NCBI GenBank assembly: GCA_003952965.2
Contig: CM025851.1
Coordinates: forward strand, 33,882,689-33,946,688
DNA length: 64,000 bases
Direction: 5' to 3'
From: Morella rubra
Lineage: Eukaryota; Streptophyta; Magnoliopsida; Fagales; Myricaceae
Positions 38,601 through 49,400 of the stretch are shown here, in pieces; the first letter of the stretch is position 1; the number at the start of each line of letters is the position of its first letter. The notes beneath the pieces are model-generated. The model worked only from the letters and a program-made list of their open reading frames with translations. It ran no database searches and had not been told where the DNA came from. Position numbers and translations under genes: made by a program.

Positions 38601-40833
38601 TTGCTGTGAGGCAGTGGTGGGGATGAACATAAGTTTCACCTTCTTAATTGGGCTAAGGTTTAAGTTCCATGGCTCTTATGGTGTGAGATTATGGAAGCAC
38701 ATCAATAATGAATGGACTTTCTTCTGAGAGAACATTCAATTTATGGTGGGTTGTAGTTTTAGAGTTCGTTTTTGGGATTACCATTGGTGTGGAGAGTGAC
38801 CATTAAGGTTTGCATTTCCTTTATTATTTTCCTTAGCTCGGTGTAAAGATGCTTTGGTTGGGTTCCAAGAATGGTACTTTTACAGTTAAGTCGGGCTCTT
38901 TGCGTGTGATTCTGCAAAGTCTTTTCCTTGGCATCAGATTTGGAGGACCTTTGTTCCCTCAAGAGTCTCTTTCTTTGTGTGGGAGGCTGCTCATGAGAAA
39001 GTATTGACTATCGACAATTTAAGGAAGAGGGATTTATGCTTGATTGATTGGTGTTATCTTTGTAGATGTGATGGGGCATCAATGAATCATGTTCTACTTC
39101 ATTGTTCAGTTGCTAGAGGGTTTTGATCGTATGTGTTTTGTATTCTGAATTTTTCTTGGGCTATGCCTAAAAGGATGGTTGATGTGTTGGAAGAGGAAGT
39201 TCAATGACACACTGGCATTGGTAGTTTGGAAGATGATCCCTTCTTGCATTTAGTAGTGTTTATGGAGGGAGAGAAATGGTAGATGTTTTGAAGATTTGGC
39301 TTTGTCATTGGAGTGTTTGAGGGGCAAGTTGTTGCAGTCCCTTTCTTATGGAAAAATGCGGTGTTGGGTTTTCCTTTTTCGGATTATTCGGATTTTCTTA
39401 GCTTTTTAGCTTGTATGGTTTAGGTGTTCTCAAGATAGTCATTTGTATTGTTAGACATCTTTTTATTAATAAATTTTATCTTAATTATCAAAATATCAAA
39501 AAACAATAATGTAGCTAAGAGAGTTACAGAGTCAAGAAATGGACAGATAAGTGTTCCCGGATTATTCAGATAACTGTCTGGAAGACGGCTAATTTGTTGT
39601 GGAGGGATGCGTCAGCAACAAGTGGTTGAGAGTAGATTATGTTTAGGATTATTATCACGCTTCTGAAATGTCTGCCTCAAAAAGACAAGAGGCATATAAG
39701 CAAAAATCAATATGATACCCAAATACTTTTCGACAATTTAGCTTTCTTTGGCCAGTACCAAAGTTAATAGTGCACAACTAAGGGAAAAGGCAAAAAGCTT
39801 CTACTTTTCAAGAAGGTTACTTTTTTGAGTTTCATTGGGACTCCAAAATACAAGCGTTTGTGGCTTCAAAGCCCAAATTGTGATGGATCAAATTGTAAGA
39901 GAGTTTTGAACTCAACAATAAATAAATATCTGAGAACACTGTGGATATCATTTGAGAACAAGTCGTTCATATAGAATCAATCTTTGATTGATCCAGGTAC
40001 TAGGACTCCAATAGGTGAAGGCATGTCTCTCTTGACTCCATGGAAAATCATTTAGAAGAGATGAATTACAAACATCAGGTTCAATCTCGTCAAAGACGGT
40101 ATCAACGAAGGTGTTTGAACAGGCTCAAGTCAACTAAGGGTATTCCTGCAGCAATGGCGATTATGGATTTTCAGTTTATGAGAATGTTACGGTATCGGTC
40201 GCTGGCAAGAAAAAGAAACCACCATGAACCTAAACTGAGAACTACCCTTACTATTACCTAAACTAGAATCTGTTTCGCACCAAGAATCTGTTTCTTAGGA
40301 ATTTGTCATACCTCGGATATTTCTCACAAAGAATATCTTTCTGCCCATATTTCCTCCAACTAAAGCCATCATCATGTCCCGCCCTCGTGGTAACTCTTTC
40401 CCGTTTCGTCCACGTTTGCAGCGTCTTCCTTGAAAAGAACCCAAAAAAAGAAAAAAAATTCAAATATGAACACCCCCAATTTAGATAGATAAAGTCAATT
40501 TTACCAGGAAGATAATTGTTAGAGACTCCTAGCCTGAGCTCACCTCTTCCTAGAGGCATCTCTAGGTTCCGGATCCTTAAAGTCCCTATTCAAATCTTCC
40601 TTTGTTGGACTGCCAACTAGCGAAGATGGGGATTCGGCCATCCAAATTGCACCTCCTGTGGACTGTGGCTCACCCACCGAGCTTGAGCTGCTCCGGAGAA
40701 GCTCTGAGGGTGCCTTATAACGTGACTTCAAAATCTTTGGGTCTACCAAATCGCGAGTCTCATCTCGGGGCTGCTCCCCTCGTGTTTGATTGCCTCCAAG
40801 ACTGTATTCCTCCCAATCTTTGACGTTTTCCAT
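27944..40833 (-). CDS. WRKY-TIR-LRR-triple C-JID fusion gene lacking NB-ARC (full model)
   Basis: Model: 40544-40833, 40312-40428, 35022-35684 (or 35722), 32619-33252, 31818-32462, 31698-31720, 30836-30959, 28739-29281, 27944-28573. All introns are GT-AG and phases agree. With the 35684 acceptor the CDS is 3,669 nt, 1,222 residues. Order: WRKY-III N-terminus with WRKYGQK at 121-127, WRKY tail to about 180, TIR about 211-356 with its conserved glutamate near 285, NB-ARC entry linker about 357-385, short LRR about 400-475, and C-JID domains in residues 569-783, 833-1013 and 1014-1222. TIR domains make NAD-derived immune signals, C-JIDs bind effectors in known TNLs, and integrated WRKYs act as effector baits. 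How this receptor would assemble without NB-ARC is unknown. The 35722 acceptor would instead give a 193-residue truncated WRKY protein. Confidence 0.72.
28739..29281 (-). CDS. C-JID (post-LRR) domain exon 2
   Basis: 181 codons from the CTTCCAG acceptor to the GTAAGA donor. It contains [20 protein letters not shown], then [13 protein letters not shown] and [10 protein letters not shown], the same domain order as the first C-JID. The frame is open throughout. Confidence 0.85.
30836..30959 (-). CDS. Linker exon between the first and second C-JID domains
   Basis: 124 nt encoding [28 protein letters not shown] and RTYFQ, between a TTGCAG acceptor and a GTCTCT donor. It is low-complexity, Ser/Thr-rich, consistent with a flexible linker. 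The phase fits the microexon and the second C-JID exon. Confidence 0.65.
31698..31720 (-). CDS. 23-nt microexon
   Basis: GGAGACTATGCAGG... (encoding GDYAGNH plus two bases of a tryptophan codon) is bounded by TTTTACAG upstream and GTATGATT downstream. Its phase exactly joins the preceding C-JID exon (phase 0) to the following linker exon (which begins with the third base of the codon). Without it, splicing between those two exons would shift frame. Confidence 0.6.
31818..32462 (-). CDS. C-JID (post-LRR) domain exon 1 of the fusion gene
   Basis: 215 codons, phase 0 at both ends. The C-JID signature [19 protein letters not shown] opens the domain, followed by [12 protein letters not shown] and the [10 protein letters not shown] end segment. 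In TIR-NLRs such as ROQ1 and RPP1 this jelly-roll/Ig-like domain contacts the pathogen effector next to the LRR. The intact frame argues for selection or recent origin. Confidence 0.85.
32546..32618. repeat. (TG)n(AG)n compound microsatellite at a splice donor
   Basis: About 15 TG units followed by about 21 AG units on the plus strand. On the coding minus strand the intron begins with GT and then immediately CTCTCT..., so the 5' splice site is the first dinucleotide of the repeat. Read-through would append a Ser-Leu then His-Thr repeat peptide. Confidence 0.85.
32619..33252 (-). CDS. Exon joining the NB-ARC entry linker directly to terminal LRRs
   Basis: The exon opens [17 protein letters not shown] and [12 protein letters not shown], the linker that precedes the P-loop in every TIR-NLR. 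The P-loop never comes: the next residues ([11 protein letters not shown], then [40 protein letters not shown]) are the last LRRs of a TIR-NLR. NB-ARC and most of the LRR are therefore missing within one continuous exon, with no gap or stop. The exon is 634 nt, enters in the phase left by the TIR exon and leaves in phase 0 before a donor that begins a CT microsatellite. The neighbouring 1.77-kb intron contains no NB-ARC exon. Confidence 0.85.
35022..35722 (-). CDS. Chimeric exon: WRKY zinc-finger half fused to TIR domain
   Basis: From an AG acceptor at 35723 the exon reads [10 protein letters not shown], the expected continuation of KYPR. After a one-base slip it reads [28 protein letters not shown] and PENQEP, the second half of a group III WRKY zinc finger and its tail. 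It then runs without a break into [10 protein letters not shown] and the TIR ([39 protein letters not shown]), ending at a GTAACG donor at 35021. There is no in-frame ATG before the TIR, which fits a fusion. A second acceptor (TAG at 35685-35687) restores one frame through WRKY tail and [13 protein letters not shown] departs from the usual RGEDTR. Confidence 0.85.
36055..36445. repeat. Pair of diverged direct repeats in the large intron
   Basis: About 160-170 bp units at about 36,055-36,215 and 36,275-36,445 share AGGNCAAG, TTTATGGATGGTGAAAG-like and CAACATTGTTTNCA-like blocks in the same order and orientation, with strong divergence. Confidence 0.5.
36540..37330. repeat. Diverged direct repeat A (intron of the WRKY-TIR gene)
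   Basis: Matches 39595-40030 in order and orientation. Shared anchors include GTCAGCAACAAGTGGTTG, GGATTATGTTTAG and GATCAATCCATGTAC/GATTGATCCAGGTAC. The LINE sits between the two copies. I cannot name the sequence; a minus-strand open frame at 37098-37352 has no family I recognise. Confidence 0.55.
37340..39480 (+). mobile_element. Decayed L1-type LINE, reverse transcriptase part
   Basis: Plus-strand fragments read through the reverse transcriptase of a plant non-LTR retrotransposon: [79 protein letters not shown] and the palm box LLFADDAF, then [19 protein letters not shown] and CYLCRCDGA of the zf-RVT region. The 5' half, including the endonuclease, is missing. Stops and frameshifts are frequent and the RT motif GDPLSPF is degraded. 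It is inserted in sense opposite to the host gene, within its longest intron. Confidence 0.9.
39595..40030. repeat. Diverged direct repeat B (intron of the WRKY-TIR gene)
   Basis: Second copy of the segment at 36540-37330, about 3 kb further on and just 3' (in gene sense) of WRKY exon 2. The pair flanks the LINE, so the duplication may predate the insertion. Confidence 0.55.
40312..40833 (-). CDS. Group III WRKY transcription factor exons 1 and 2 (5' end of the fusion gene)
   Basis: Exon 1 (40544-40833) starts at an ATG (protein [12 protein letters not shown]) and carries the group III N-terminal features [10 protein letters not shown] and [14 protein letters not shown] 115-bp intron with GTGAGC donor follows. 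Exon 2 (40312-40428) encodes [12 protein letters not shown], then [15 protein letters not shown] and EKYPR. It ends at a GT donor in the arginine codon, exactly the conserved WRKY-domain intron position and phase. WRKY-III proteins (AtWRKY30/41/53 type) bind W-box DNA in defence. No separate WRKY third exon lies nearby; the matching half is 4.6 kb away, fused to the TIR exon. Confidence 0.85.
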
Positions 40834-43037
40834 TTGTCAACGCAAAAAGAACTGAAGGATATGGACAAACTTGTATTCAATACAGCCTATGGTAAGGTTG
40901 ATTGGCTTGATTTCCTAGAGCAGCGATATAGCTGATGCAAGGGAAAGCATGAAAGATGGGAAATTAGGATCAGACGATCTGAATCTACCTCAGGAAGATG
41001 TTCGGTTCGATGTATTTTGAAGATTTTTTGTTTTAAGAATTTTTAGATGATGTTAATTTTATTTATTTTAGTTATTTTTATGTGTGTTAAGAATGATATT
41101 TAGTTGTAAAATATTTTGTATTATGAGAATTCAAAAAAATCCTAAAACCGAACGACTTCTATTTTACCTCACGAAAGAAGTCAATGAAATGAGGATGCTA
41201 AAAGGACGTGTAAGTTCAGCCGAAAGTATGAGTTGGGTTTAGAAACTTTCTCGTCAATTCCGATATCTTTTTCACTTTCACTTTTTAATCTATTTCAATA
41301 TTATTTTTTCACCGATTTTAATAAAATTTTTTACAAATTCTAATTATTTTCAAAAAAATTTTTACTAATTCTAAAAAAAATCTTTATTATTTTTTAAAAA
41401 CTATAATATAAAAAATTATTTTAAGATATAAACCAAACTTAACCGTGTGGAGACAAGCCGCTTTTGCATTCAACAACAAAACTGGACATCAGCAAAAAGT
41501 TTTTGCAAATGGATTCACGGAAGAAGCCAAACCCATTCGTTAGCCAAGATAAACAAAGCATAAACATTCTCCATTCTCTTGCCACCGAAACCATTGCCAC
41601 TACGCCTATACTTATAGTCTTCGGAATAATTCACTCTCTATTAACCAAAGTAAATAATTTTTAATTCAGATTTTGTTTTCTACACGTTTTAAATTCAGAT
41701 TCAATTGATTGTAAGAAGATGCTTCTTTGGGTCCCTGTCGGTCATGTAAAATGTTTGAATTTTTTATTAAAAAAAAAATTAATATGCTCATTTTAGATCA
41801 GGCTGGCCTATTAAAGTTCAGCCCTAAGCCTATTGACCATGTCTTTTGTCACTATGATGTGAATTTTGTCAATCCAATGTTATCATGCTATGAAATTTAG
41901 TCGGTATTTTTCCCGATTTTGTATTTTTGACACTATATGGTTGGGTTGTGAAATTATTAATGTGTATTATATTAAATTGTGAAATTATGATTAAGTTTTG
42001 AAATTATATTGAAATTGTGATTAGGACTAGGTTATGAAATTATGATTAAGACCTTAGACTATGTCTTGTAAAATTATATTGATGAATTTTATTTTGTTTA
42101 GATAATAGATAAGTTTTCGATAAAAAAAATTAGCGGGGTCATCCAATATATTTTTAATATTTTTAGTCATTAATTTTTAACATTTTTTACTTTTAAGATA
42201 TTTTTTTACATTATATAAAAAAAAAAATATTATTTTTTCTTAAGAATTAGTCCCCTTGGGATGAACCCAAGAAGTTTAGATTTCGTATAAAAGTAATAGA
42301 ACAATTGAGTGAAGACCTTAGCAAACAAAACACAAAAATAATTTTTGCTACGTGTTAAATTAAGCTTAGGACGAGGGAAGAAAGAAGTAACTTTAATTAT
42401 CGTCTTACGACAATGTTGATACCCGCCTAAAAAGATATATAAATTGAGCCAATCGCAATTTGCCACGAAACAATTTGTGGTGGTGTATGGGTATAGCTCA
42501 TTTTGATCACTTATTTTCATCCAAAGGCATATATTTAAAAAAAAAAGAATTATTCCAATAAAACATGTATTTTTCTTCTTTGACTTTTCTTGACTTCGTC
42601 AACTCCCAATCCCAAAACCCCGCAAAACATACAGCACAAATTGTATAGCCAGTGGCAAATAATTTGACATCCGATGTTACCGGGACCATCAAAATACCTC
42701 TCTCTTAAAATGAAAAGGCGATTTCCTTTTTTCTTTTTTTTTTTCTTGGATGAGTTGGCTTCTATAAGCAATTCCCTCGCAGTTAACCAGATATGGGGCG
42801 CCCAATCACCCTTTCTTGATTCCTCCTTTCCCTTGATTATCCATTTCGGTATCTTTTCCCTCCCATCTCTGATTCTTTCTTCTTATTGAACGTTCAAGAG
42901 ATCATACAAGACTGACCGACTGAATCAAAGGTTTAATGAAAAGTCTAGCTACTCCAGGATTCCCCTGCTTTAATCTCGGTTTCTCTCGTTAGCAATCTCT
43001 TCCCAGAGATCAGCATAATTCTGTCTGCTACTCTAGA
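40834..43037. other. Shared upstream region of the WRKY-TIR gene and the lectin kinase
   Basis: The two genes are divergent, so this 2.2-kb AT-rich stretch should hold both promoters. W-box matches (TTGAC plus a pyrimidine) occur at 41179-41184 (minus strand) and 41833-41838 (plus strand). That number is near chance, but such boxes commonly drive WRKY and defence genes. No gene or RNA is seen. Confidence 0.45.
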
Positions 43038-45091
43038 ATGGGTTCGTCTCCTTCTTCTTGTTTACTTTTCTTGGTCCAATTCTTTCTCTTTTTTAACTTC
43101 AACACCCCATCACTTTCTTCTCCTTACTTGCCTGCAAAGAATGTCACCCTTTTCGGTGACGCCTACTTCCGGGACAATGCCATCAGTCTCACCCAAGAAT
43201 TTGGCTGCAAATCTTCACCTTCTTCTTCTTCTTCCGGGGTTGGAAGAGCTTTCTACGCCTACCCAATTCGATTTCTTGATTATGTGACCAACACGACAGC
43301 TTCTTTCTCGTGCCGTTTCTCCTTTTCCATCACACCTTCTTCACTTCGTCCTGCTGGAGATGGGATTGCATTCTTGATAACTTTTAATACCGAATCTTTC
43401 AGCACTTCTAGTGGCTATATGGGACTTCCGGAGCAGGCATTAATCCAGCAAGACCCTTTTTTCGCTGTGGAATTCGATACAAGTTATGATCCTTCGCTTG
43501 GTGACATCAGTGAGAATCATGTAGGCATCGATATTAGGATCATATCTTTCGCTTCGGTCGATGTCTCCTCGAGTGGGATTGATTTGAAAAGTGGGAGGCT
43601 GATTACGGCTTGGATTGAGTACAGCGATGCCTTGAAAATGATCCGGGTGTGGCTCGAGTACTCAGAGTAGGCATCCAAGTCCGATTCTCATCACCCAGAT
43701 TGACCTTTCCAATCAATTCAAGGAGTTCATGCATGTTGGGTTCTCTGCGTCTAATGGGTAGGGCTCTTCTCTTCATATAATTGGTCATTGGCGATTCAAA
43801 ACTTTTGGGTCTCTTCCCTCGGTGATCCCAATGGATAGTGCCGAAGAAGGAGACTGTTTCATTTGCTTCTCGGAGGAGGAACCAAGCGTCATAAATGCAA
43901 GCATCTCAGCAGGTGATCCTCCAAGAAGAAAGAATGTTGGAGAGCTCGCATTTGGATTGGCAGGATTAGCTGCATTTCTCTTCTCCGCATTGGCAATCTT
44001 AGCTGTGGTCTTTTTCCTCTTCACAAAGGGCAAGCGTTTTAAAATTAGAAAAAGGGAAGAAGGTCTAGCATGTAGAATTCACACGACTAGAGTACCGGCT
44101 AAGTTGTCACTAGCCGAGATAAAGTCAGCTACTATGGCGTTTAATCGAAGCAGAATTATTGGGGAAGGGGCATCAGCTACGGTTTACAGGGGGTCCCTTC
44201 CATTTGGGGGAGAGGTTGCTGTTAAAAGGTTTGAGAGGCTCAATGGGATTGAATGCATGCGGAATCCTTTCGCCACTGAGTTTCCAACAATGATGGGTTG
44301 CTTACGGCACAAGAACTTGGTTCAGCTTCAAGGATGGTGCTGCGAGAGAAGTGAGCTAGTCCTGGTATACGAGTACTTACCCAATGGAAGCCTCGGCAAA
44401 ATCCTCCACAAACGTTCAAATTCAACGGTTACCCTGTCATGGAAGCAAAGACTGAATATAGTTCTAGGCGTCGCCTCTGCTCTGACATATCTTCAAGAGG
44501 AATGCCAGAGGCAAATTATTCACAGAGATTTCAAGACGTGCAACATCATGCTTGATGCTGAGTTCAATGCCAAACTTGGAGATTTTGGTTTGGCAGAAGT
44601 CTATGATCATGGTTGCATTACGAGGGAGGCGACTATACCGGCGGGAACAATGGGATATCTCGCTCCTGAGTATGTCTATTCTGGTGTCCCAACTAACGGA
44701 TTTTAACAGCTTTGGTGTCGTGGTGCTAGAGGTAGCAACAGGGAGAAGACCTGTTAATGACGATGGAAAAGTGCTCGTCGATTGGGTTTGGAACTTGTGG
44801 GAAACGGAGAAATTAATTGAGGCTGCTGATAGCAGATTGTTTGGGAAGTTCGATAAAGCGGAGATGGAGAGGATGCTAATAGTTGGACTTTCTTGTGTGC
44901 ACCCAGACCCCGAGAAGCAGCCATCGGTGAAGAAAGCTGCAAGGATTCTGAGAGGCGAAGCACCACTTCCATTGCTGCCAACAAGGAAACCCACAGTTTG
45001 GATTCGACCTATTTTGCGTGAGGATAATTCTACTGAAGACCTTGACGACGCCCCATGGATGACCCCTAAGAGCCATCTGAGCAAGGACTAG
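43038..45091 (+). pseudogene. L-type lectin receptor kinase (VIII clade-like) with three lesions
   Basis: Plasma-membrane receptor kinase without introns, about 680 residues if continuous. ATG at 43038, signal peptide (LLFLVQFFLFF), legume-lectin domain to about 43,800, transmembrane segment (LAGLAAFLFSALAILAVVFF, about 43,960-44,025), then kinase domain with VAVKRF lysine, HRDFKTCN catalytic loop, LGDFGLAEV and GTMGYLAPEY. The LRHKNLVQLQGWCCE and VLEVATGRRPV strings are typical of clade VIII. Lesions: a 1-base insertion giving TAG at about 43,668, an in-line TAG at 43759-43761, and a loss of about 5 bases in subdomain IX near 44,695 giving TAA at 44704. Ends at 45091. The lysine-aspartate pair is intact. 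Pseudogene or assembly errors; three separate lesions favour the former. Confidence 0.85.
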
Positions 45092-46435
45092 CGTGGAAAG
45101 AGGCCATGAAACTTCAGACGTAAAGTGCGAAAAAAAAAAAGGAACTTCAGGTGTAAAATGTATGATTTGTTTTTGGTCGGAGTCAGGCATGCTGAGAGCT
45201 TCTTTAATTCCCAAGGTATTCTGTAGATGACTTAAGGCAAACTCTTTTGAACCATCGGATGTACTTCTGGATATCATTGAGAGCGGAACACTTCTCCGTT
45301 GGGTAATTTCCAGCCTCTTTTCCTACGCCAAGTCGCCAACTAGTTTTGTTCGATAAATATATATAATATGTAAATTGAGCATGCCAAAGTTTGGAAAGAC
45401 ATAAAATTCTTGATGATTTCTTTACAAGTATTTTTTTTAATAAAATCATAGTAATTTTGAATATTTATAGGCAAAATTCAATAAGCATCCTCTAGTTTTA
45501 AAATATTTTATTAAGACTTGTATGTTTAAAAAACAATCAATCTTAGCATTTGAAGTTAAACTACATACAAAATAATTCAGGACAAAATTATTAAAATTTT
45601 ATTTTAAAAATGATATATTAATGAAAGTAATATTTTTTAAATAAAAATATTAAAATTCTATTTCATTAATCTATTTATTTTTAATTTATTTTATTTATTT
45701 TTAAAAAAAATTTATCTTGAAAGAGTATTTTATTAATTCACATAAATTTCATTGTTTTATTATCATAGTCGATTCCATGATTATGTAAAATTGTTTGCAA
45801 TGACTGGGGAATTAATTTTTGTCCAACTTAATTTTTTGTTAAAAAATAATGTTCAATCAGGAGTGTTTTTTTAATGCATTCGGACCCGTCGCATAACAGT
45901 TGTTACCCCCCAGAAAGGACAAATGAGTAGCCACTTTTGAGGCTTGAGCCATTTGTTTTGGCAGCGCACTCCCACAGGCCTGCAAGGCTGCAATCTTTTT
46001 GTTAAGTGCAGCACGGCTCCAAAACAATCTCTTTAACTGGTTTAACTCGTACATCTCGCGTGCAAGCTCCTTAAATACGCCGTGAAAAAATCTCCTCGTA
46101 TTTCCAGTTTTATGTCTCTCTCACCTTTATGCTTCTCTTTAGAAGATTCCGAAGTGTCGTCCCCTCCAACTGATATATCTCTAACACAGTTACTTTTTTT
46201 TTTTGATAAACTTGATTGACAGGTTTTTTGGTGGAAGTTTGAACTACACTAAGCTATGTTCTTGTTTCACTTCTAATAGAATCTTTTTGAATTGAAGAAG
46301 GCGAAGGGGTGAACGAGCGCTGCGGCAACTAGCCGAAACAAAGAAAGAGCATTTGATAGGCCTCGAAAAGTCCCATCCTTCGTCTTAAAGGCTGTTTTCG
46401 ATTCATCCTCCCGTCGAAATCTAATCTAACCGGAA
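45092..46435. other. Spacer between the lectin kinase and the PHD gene
   Basis: AT-rich 3' flank of the kinase, then the presumed promoter and 5' UTR of the PHD gene. A minus-strand open frame of 65 codons at 45857-46054 has a plausible protein composition (Ala/Lys-rich) but no family I recognise. No RNA gene seen. Confidence 0.45.
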
Positions 46436-49400
46436 ATGGTATGTCGACACTTTTTCTCTTTGGGAACTCGACTCGGGAACTAAGGCCAAATGGTAGGTTT
46501 CAAATATTTCTCCCTTCCCAAATGAAAGAATAAATATTGTCGCGCATTTTCCTCTGTTTCTTTCCAGTTACTACGTGTTGATTTTGGTTTTCTACAAAAA
46601 ATTATTTGAAGTTGTTCGGCATTGTAGTGAAAGAGGGGTTGTACATGCAAGGGAAGTTGTACCATCCTCAAAACTGCGCGGATTCTAAGTATTATGTAGT
46701 TCTCTATTACTCTACCAATAAAAACCACTTCTTTCGTCTTGTAAATATAAGACCCCATTATTATTGGCTCTCGTTTCTCAGTCTGGTAGGAGGGATGGTC
46801 AATCATGGAGTTTTACTGGAGTATTCCTGTCACTAATCACTAATGCTTCATTGTGAATTTGCTGGTGGATGTAGAAAATGCGTAGAAAATGCGATTTTGA
46901 TTTTTCTTGTAATCCTCATTTTCTGTGAATTCCAGTTGTTCAGTGTTCATCTGCTTAGGATTGCTGTAGCATTTGGGGTTTCCTTCGCTGTCATTTCTAT
47001 TATATGATTTGAGATTGTGTCCACCTAAGCTTGAAAAATTTAAGCTTGGTTATTTTTCATTGTTAATCATGTGATAAAAAACAGAGTTTACTTGCAAAGC
47101 ACCTTGTGCTAAATATCATTTCATTTTACTTGTAGGCAGATATTATTCTAAGTTCGAAAACTTTCTTTGAGGAAACAAGTCAGTTTTTAACAATTTACAT
47201 AGTTTCTTAACTTTTATATTGAGGCTGTCTCAAATATGATATAATCTGTACGCATTAATTTTTTTGTGTCTCTCATAATAAATTGAAACTAAAAAGAGAA
47301 AAGCACACTTCACTCTCTCAACTACCACTCAATTTGCAATTGCTCCCTAGACTACCACTATTTTTGCTCCGTCTCCTAAGATCTTACTTTAAAGTTGGAT
47401 AAGAAATAGACCATGCAGCACAATTTCAATGCTCAAATCTTGGTTGTATATTGCCAAAAAAGTGGAAGTTTAGGGTGTAAATTGCAAAGTACAGTTGTTT
47501 TGGGGAGCATATTGTAAATGGGGGCAATAGTATAAGGGAATAAAGTGTGACTTTCCCAAAAACCAAAAGAGAAAGGTTGAATTAGTTCTCTAGCAACATT
47601 CATTATCTTAAATCGATAGTTCCCATGTACCACTTTCATTTACTCTTTCCAATATGTTCTTGATGAAAAGTACAATGTACTTAAATTAATTCTTTTTGGT
47701 ACATCATTTGATCCTCAATTGGAAGGATTTAACTAATAGCACCTAATTTGGATCAAGGATTTGGTGAATTGAATTCATTTGTTGGTCACCTCAATTTTCC
47801 TTCCTGGTTTTGCAACAATCTCATTCATTCTCTTGTTTTTCTTTATTGATGTTCATGAACACGTAATTTTAATATAAAGAATTATTGTTTTCTGTTTGCT
47901 TATTCCTTATGTACGTCTAGTGCACTAAGGCTATTTTGTTCATAGATTCTTAATAATGTTTTGTTAACTGAAAAAAGATTCAATTTTTCGTTGTTAGTAG
48001 TTTGTACAGAAAACAATTTTGTGATAGGTTTCTTCAAAAATTGGATTTCATTTCTCTTGGTTTTATTTACCCCCACTTTGTTGAATGATAAATTTCTTAA
48101 TTAATTGGTAATTATGTCACCAAAAGAAAGGAAGTTCCTTAGGACATTTTCTCTAAAATTTGGATCTCAAATGAAATTTGATTGGTGTATTTAGAAATGA
48201 TGTAAACTCCCTATTTCTTATTCAAGCTTGCTGGTTGCTTGATTAGATTTCTTTTCAAAAGGGGAAACATATTTCTGGTTCAACTTATTTCATCTTTGTT
48301 ATTCTTATGGTGATCTGAGATATGTTCCTAAGATGATTGCTTTGGATTTAAAACCTGTGATCCTACCTTTGGTACCTTGGTTATAGAATTGGATACTTAT
48401 GGTCAACCTATTTAGCAGACTTGCAGCTGGCTCTTTCCTTTTGATAGTTAAATCTAGTTTTTGTTAAAAAGACCTGTTGCCTTTTGGTGGTTAATGCTGC
48501 ATGATTGATTTGTCATTTTAGCCTTGTTTTTCCTCTGAATGGCTGAAGTATAGTGCGAAAGATCATTGCTTCTTTCAGCTGTACTTTGATAATGGTGGAT
48601 TATAACCATTCATTGTTTGAAGTTCAAAGCACATGGTCGTTCATAATCATCTTCGCATTGAAAGTCCTCAATTATGTTCAGTAATGTGAATTACGTCTTG
48701 TCATTGACATTCCAGTTCTTAGAAGAAAAATGGCATTTTCAGGTAGTCTTTTTGGCTTGAAGTTTAGTCAGAATAAATGAGGGCATTGTGTTTAAAAGAT
48801 TTTGTGAATGTCTTCCTGGTCCAATCATTTATAGAAGACTGCACTTTGGTTGTAAGACCTTTGTAGCTCTTTGATGCTTTTCTTTTGAGGTTCGGGGCTC
48901 CCACCATTTGTACGTTGTTGCAGATTTGTGATGGTTCTTTGGAACTGATAAAAGTTGATTAAATTTAAGATCAATTTTTTTCAATAAAATGTACATCTTC
49001 TGTTTTATGAATTAGACATGGAACTGCTGGTATTGTACTTGCACATGTTGTGTAGATAGAGCAAGTAATTAGAAAACATTTTTGGTTTTGTTTTGTCAAA
49101 AGCAAGGTGTAATCCATTTAAGTGTGATTGGAAAGTAAAACAGCAGAGAAGGGAGGAGGGTGGGGGTTGGCAGGATCTTTTACAAGTCAAATATTTTTTT
49201 CTTTGGAACATTCGTTGAGTGAAGCTCCTGTTTTTCCTTGACATCAGTTTTGCTGTTTAGGTTGCTTATTTGTGGTGGTTCATGCATAAATGCATGAACA
49301 TACGTACTTGATTTTACATTCGTCAAAGAACTTGATTCTAGATTTGCTTATCCTTCACAAGGGAATATATTTAGGGTGGGTAGTAATGATGGATGTCTTT

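Noticed and set aside
41179-41838. W-boxes as evidence that the WRKY-TIR gene autoregulates
   Set aside because: Two TTGAC-pyrimidine sites in about 1 kb is close to chance expectation.
45857-46054. 65-codon minus-strand frame beside the PHD gene promoter
   Set aside because: Plausible composition but no homology, no splice context and no evidence of expression.
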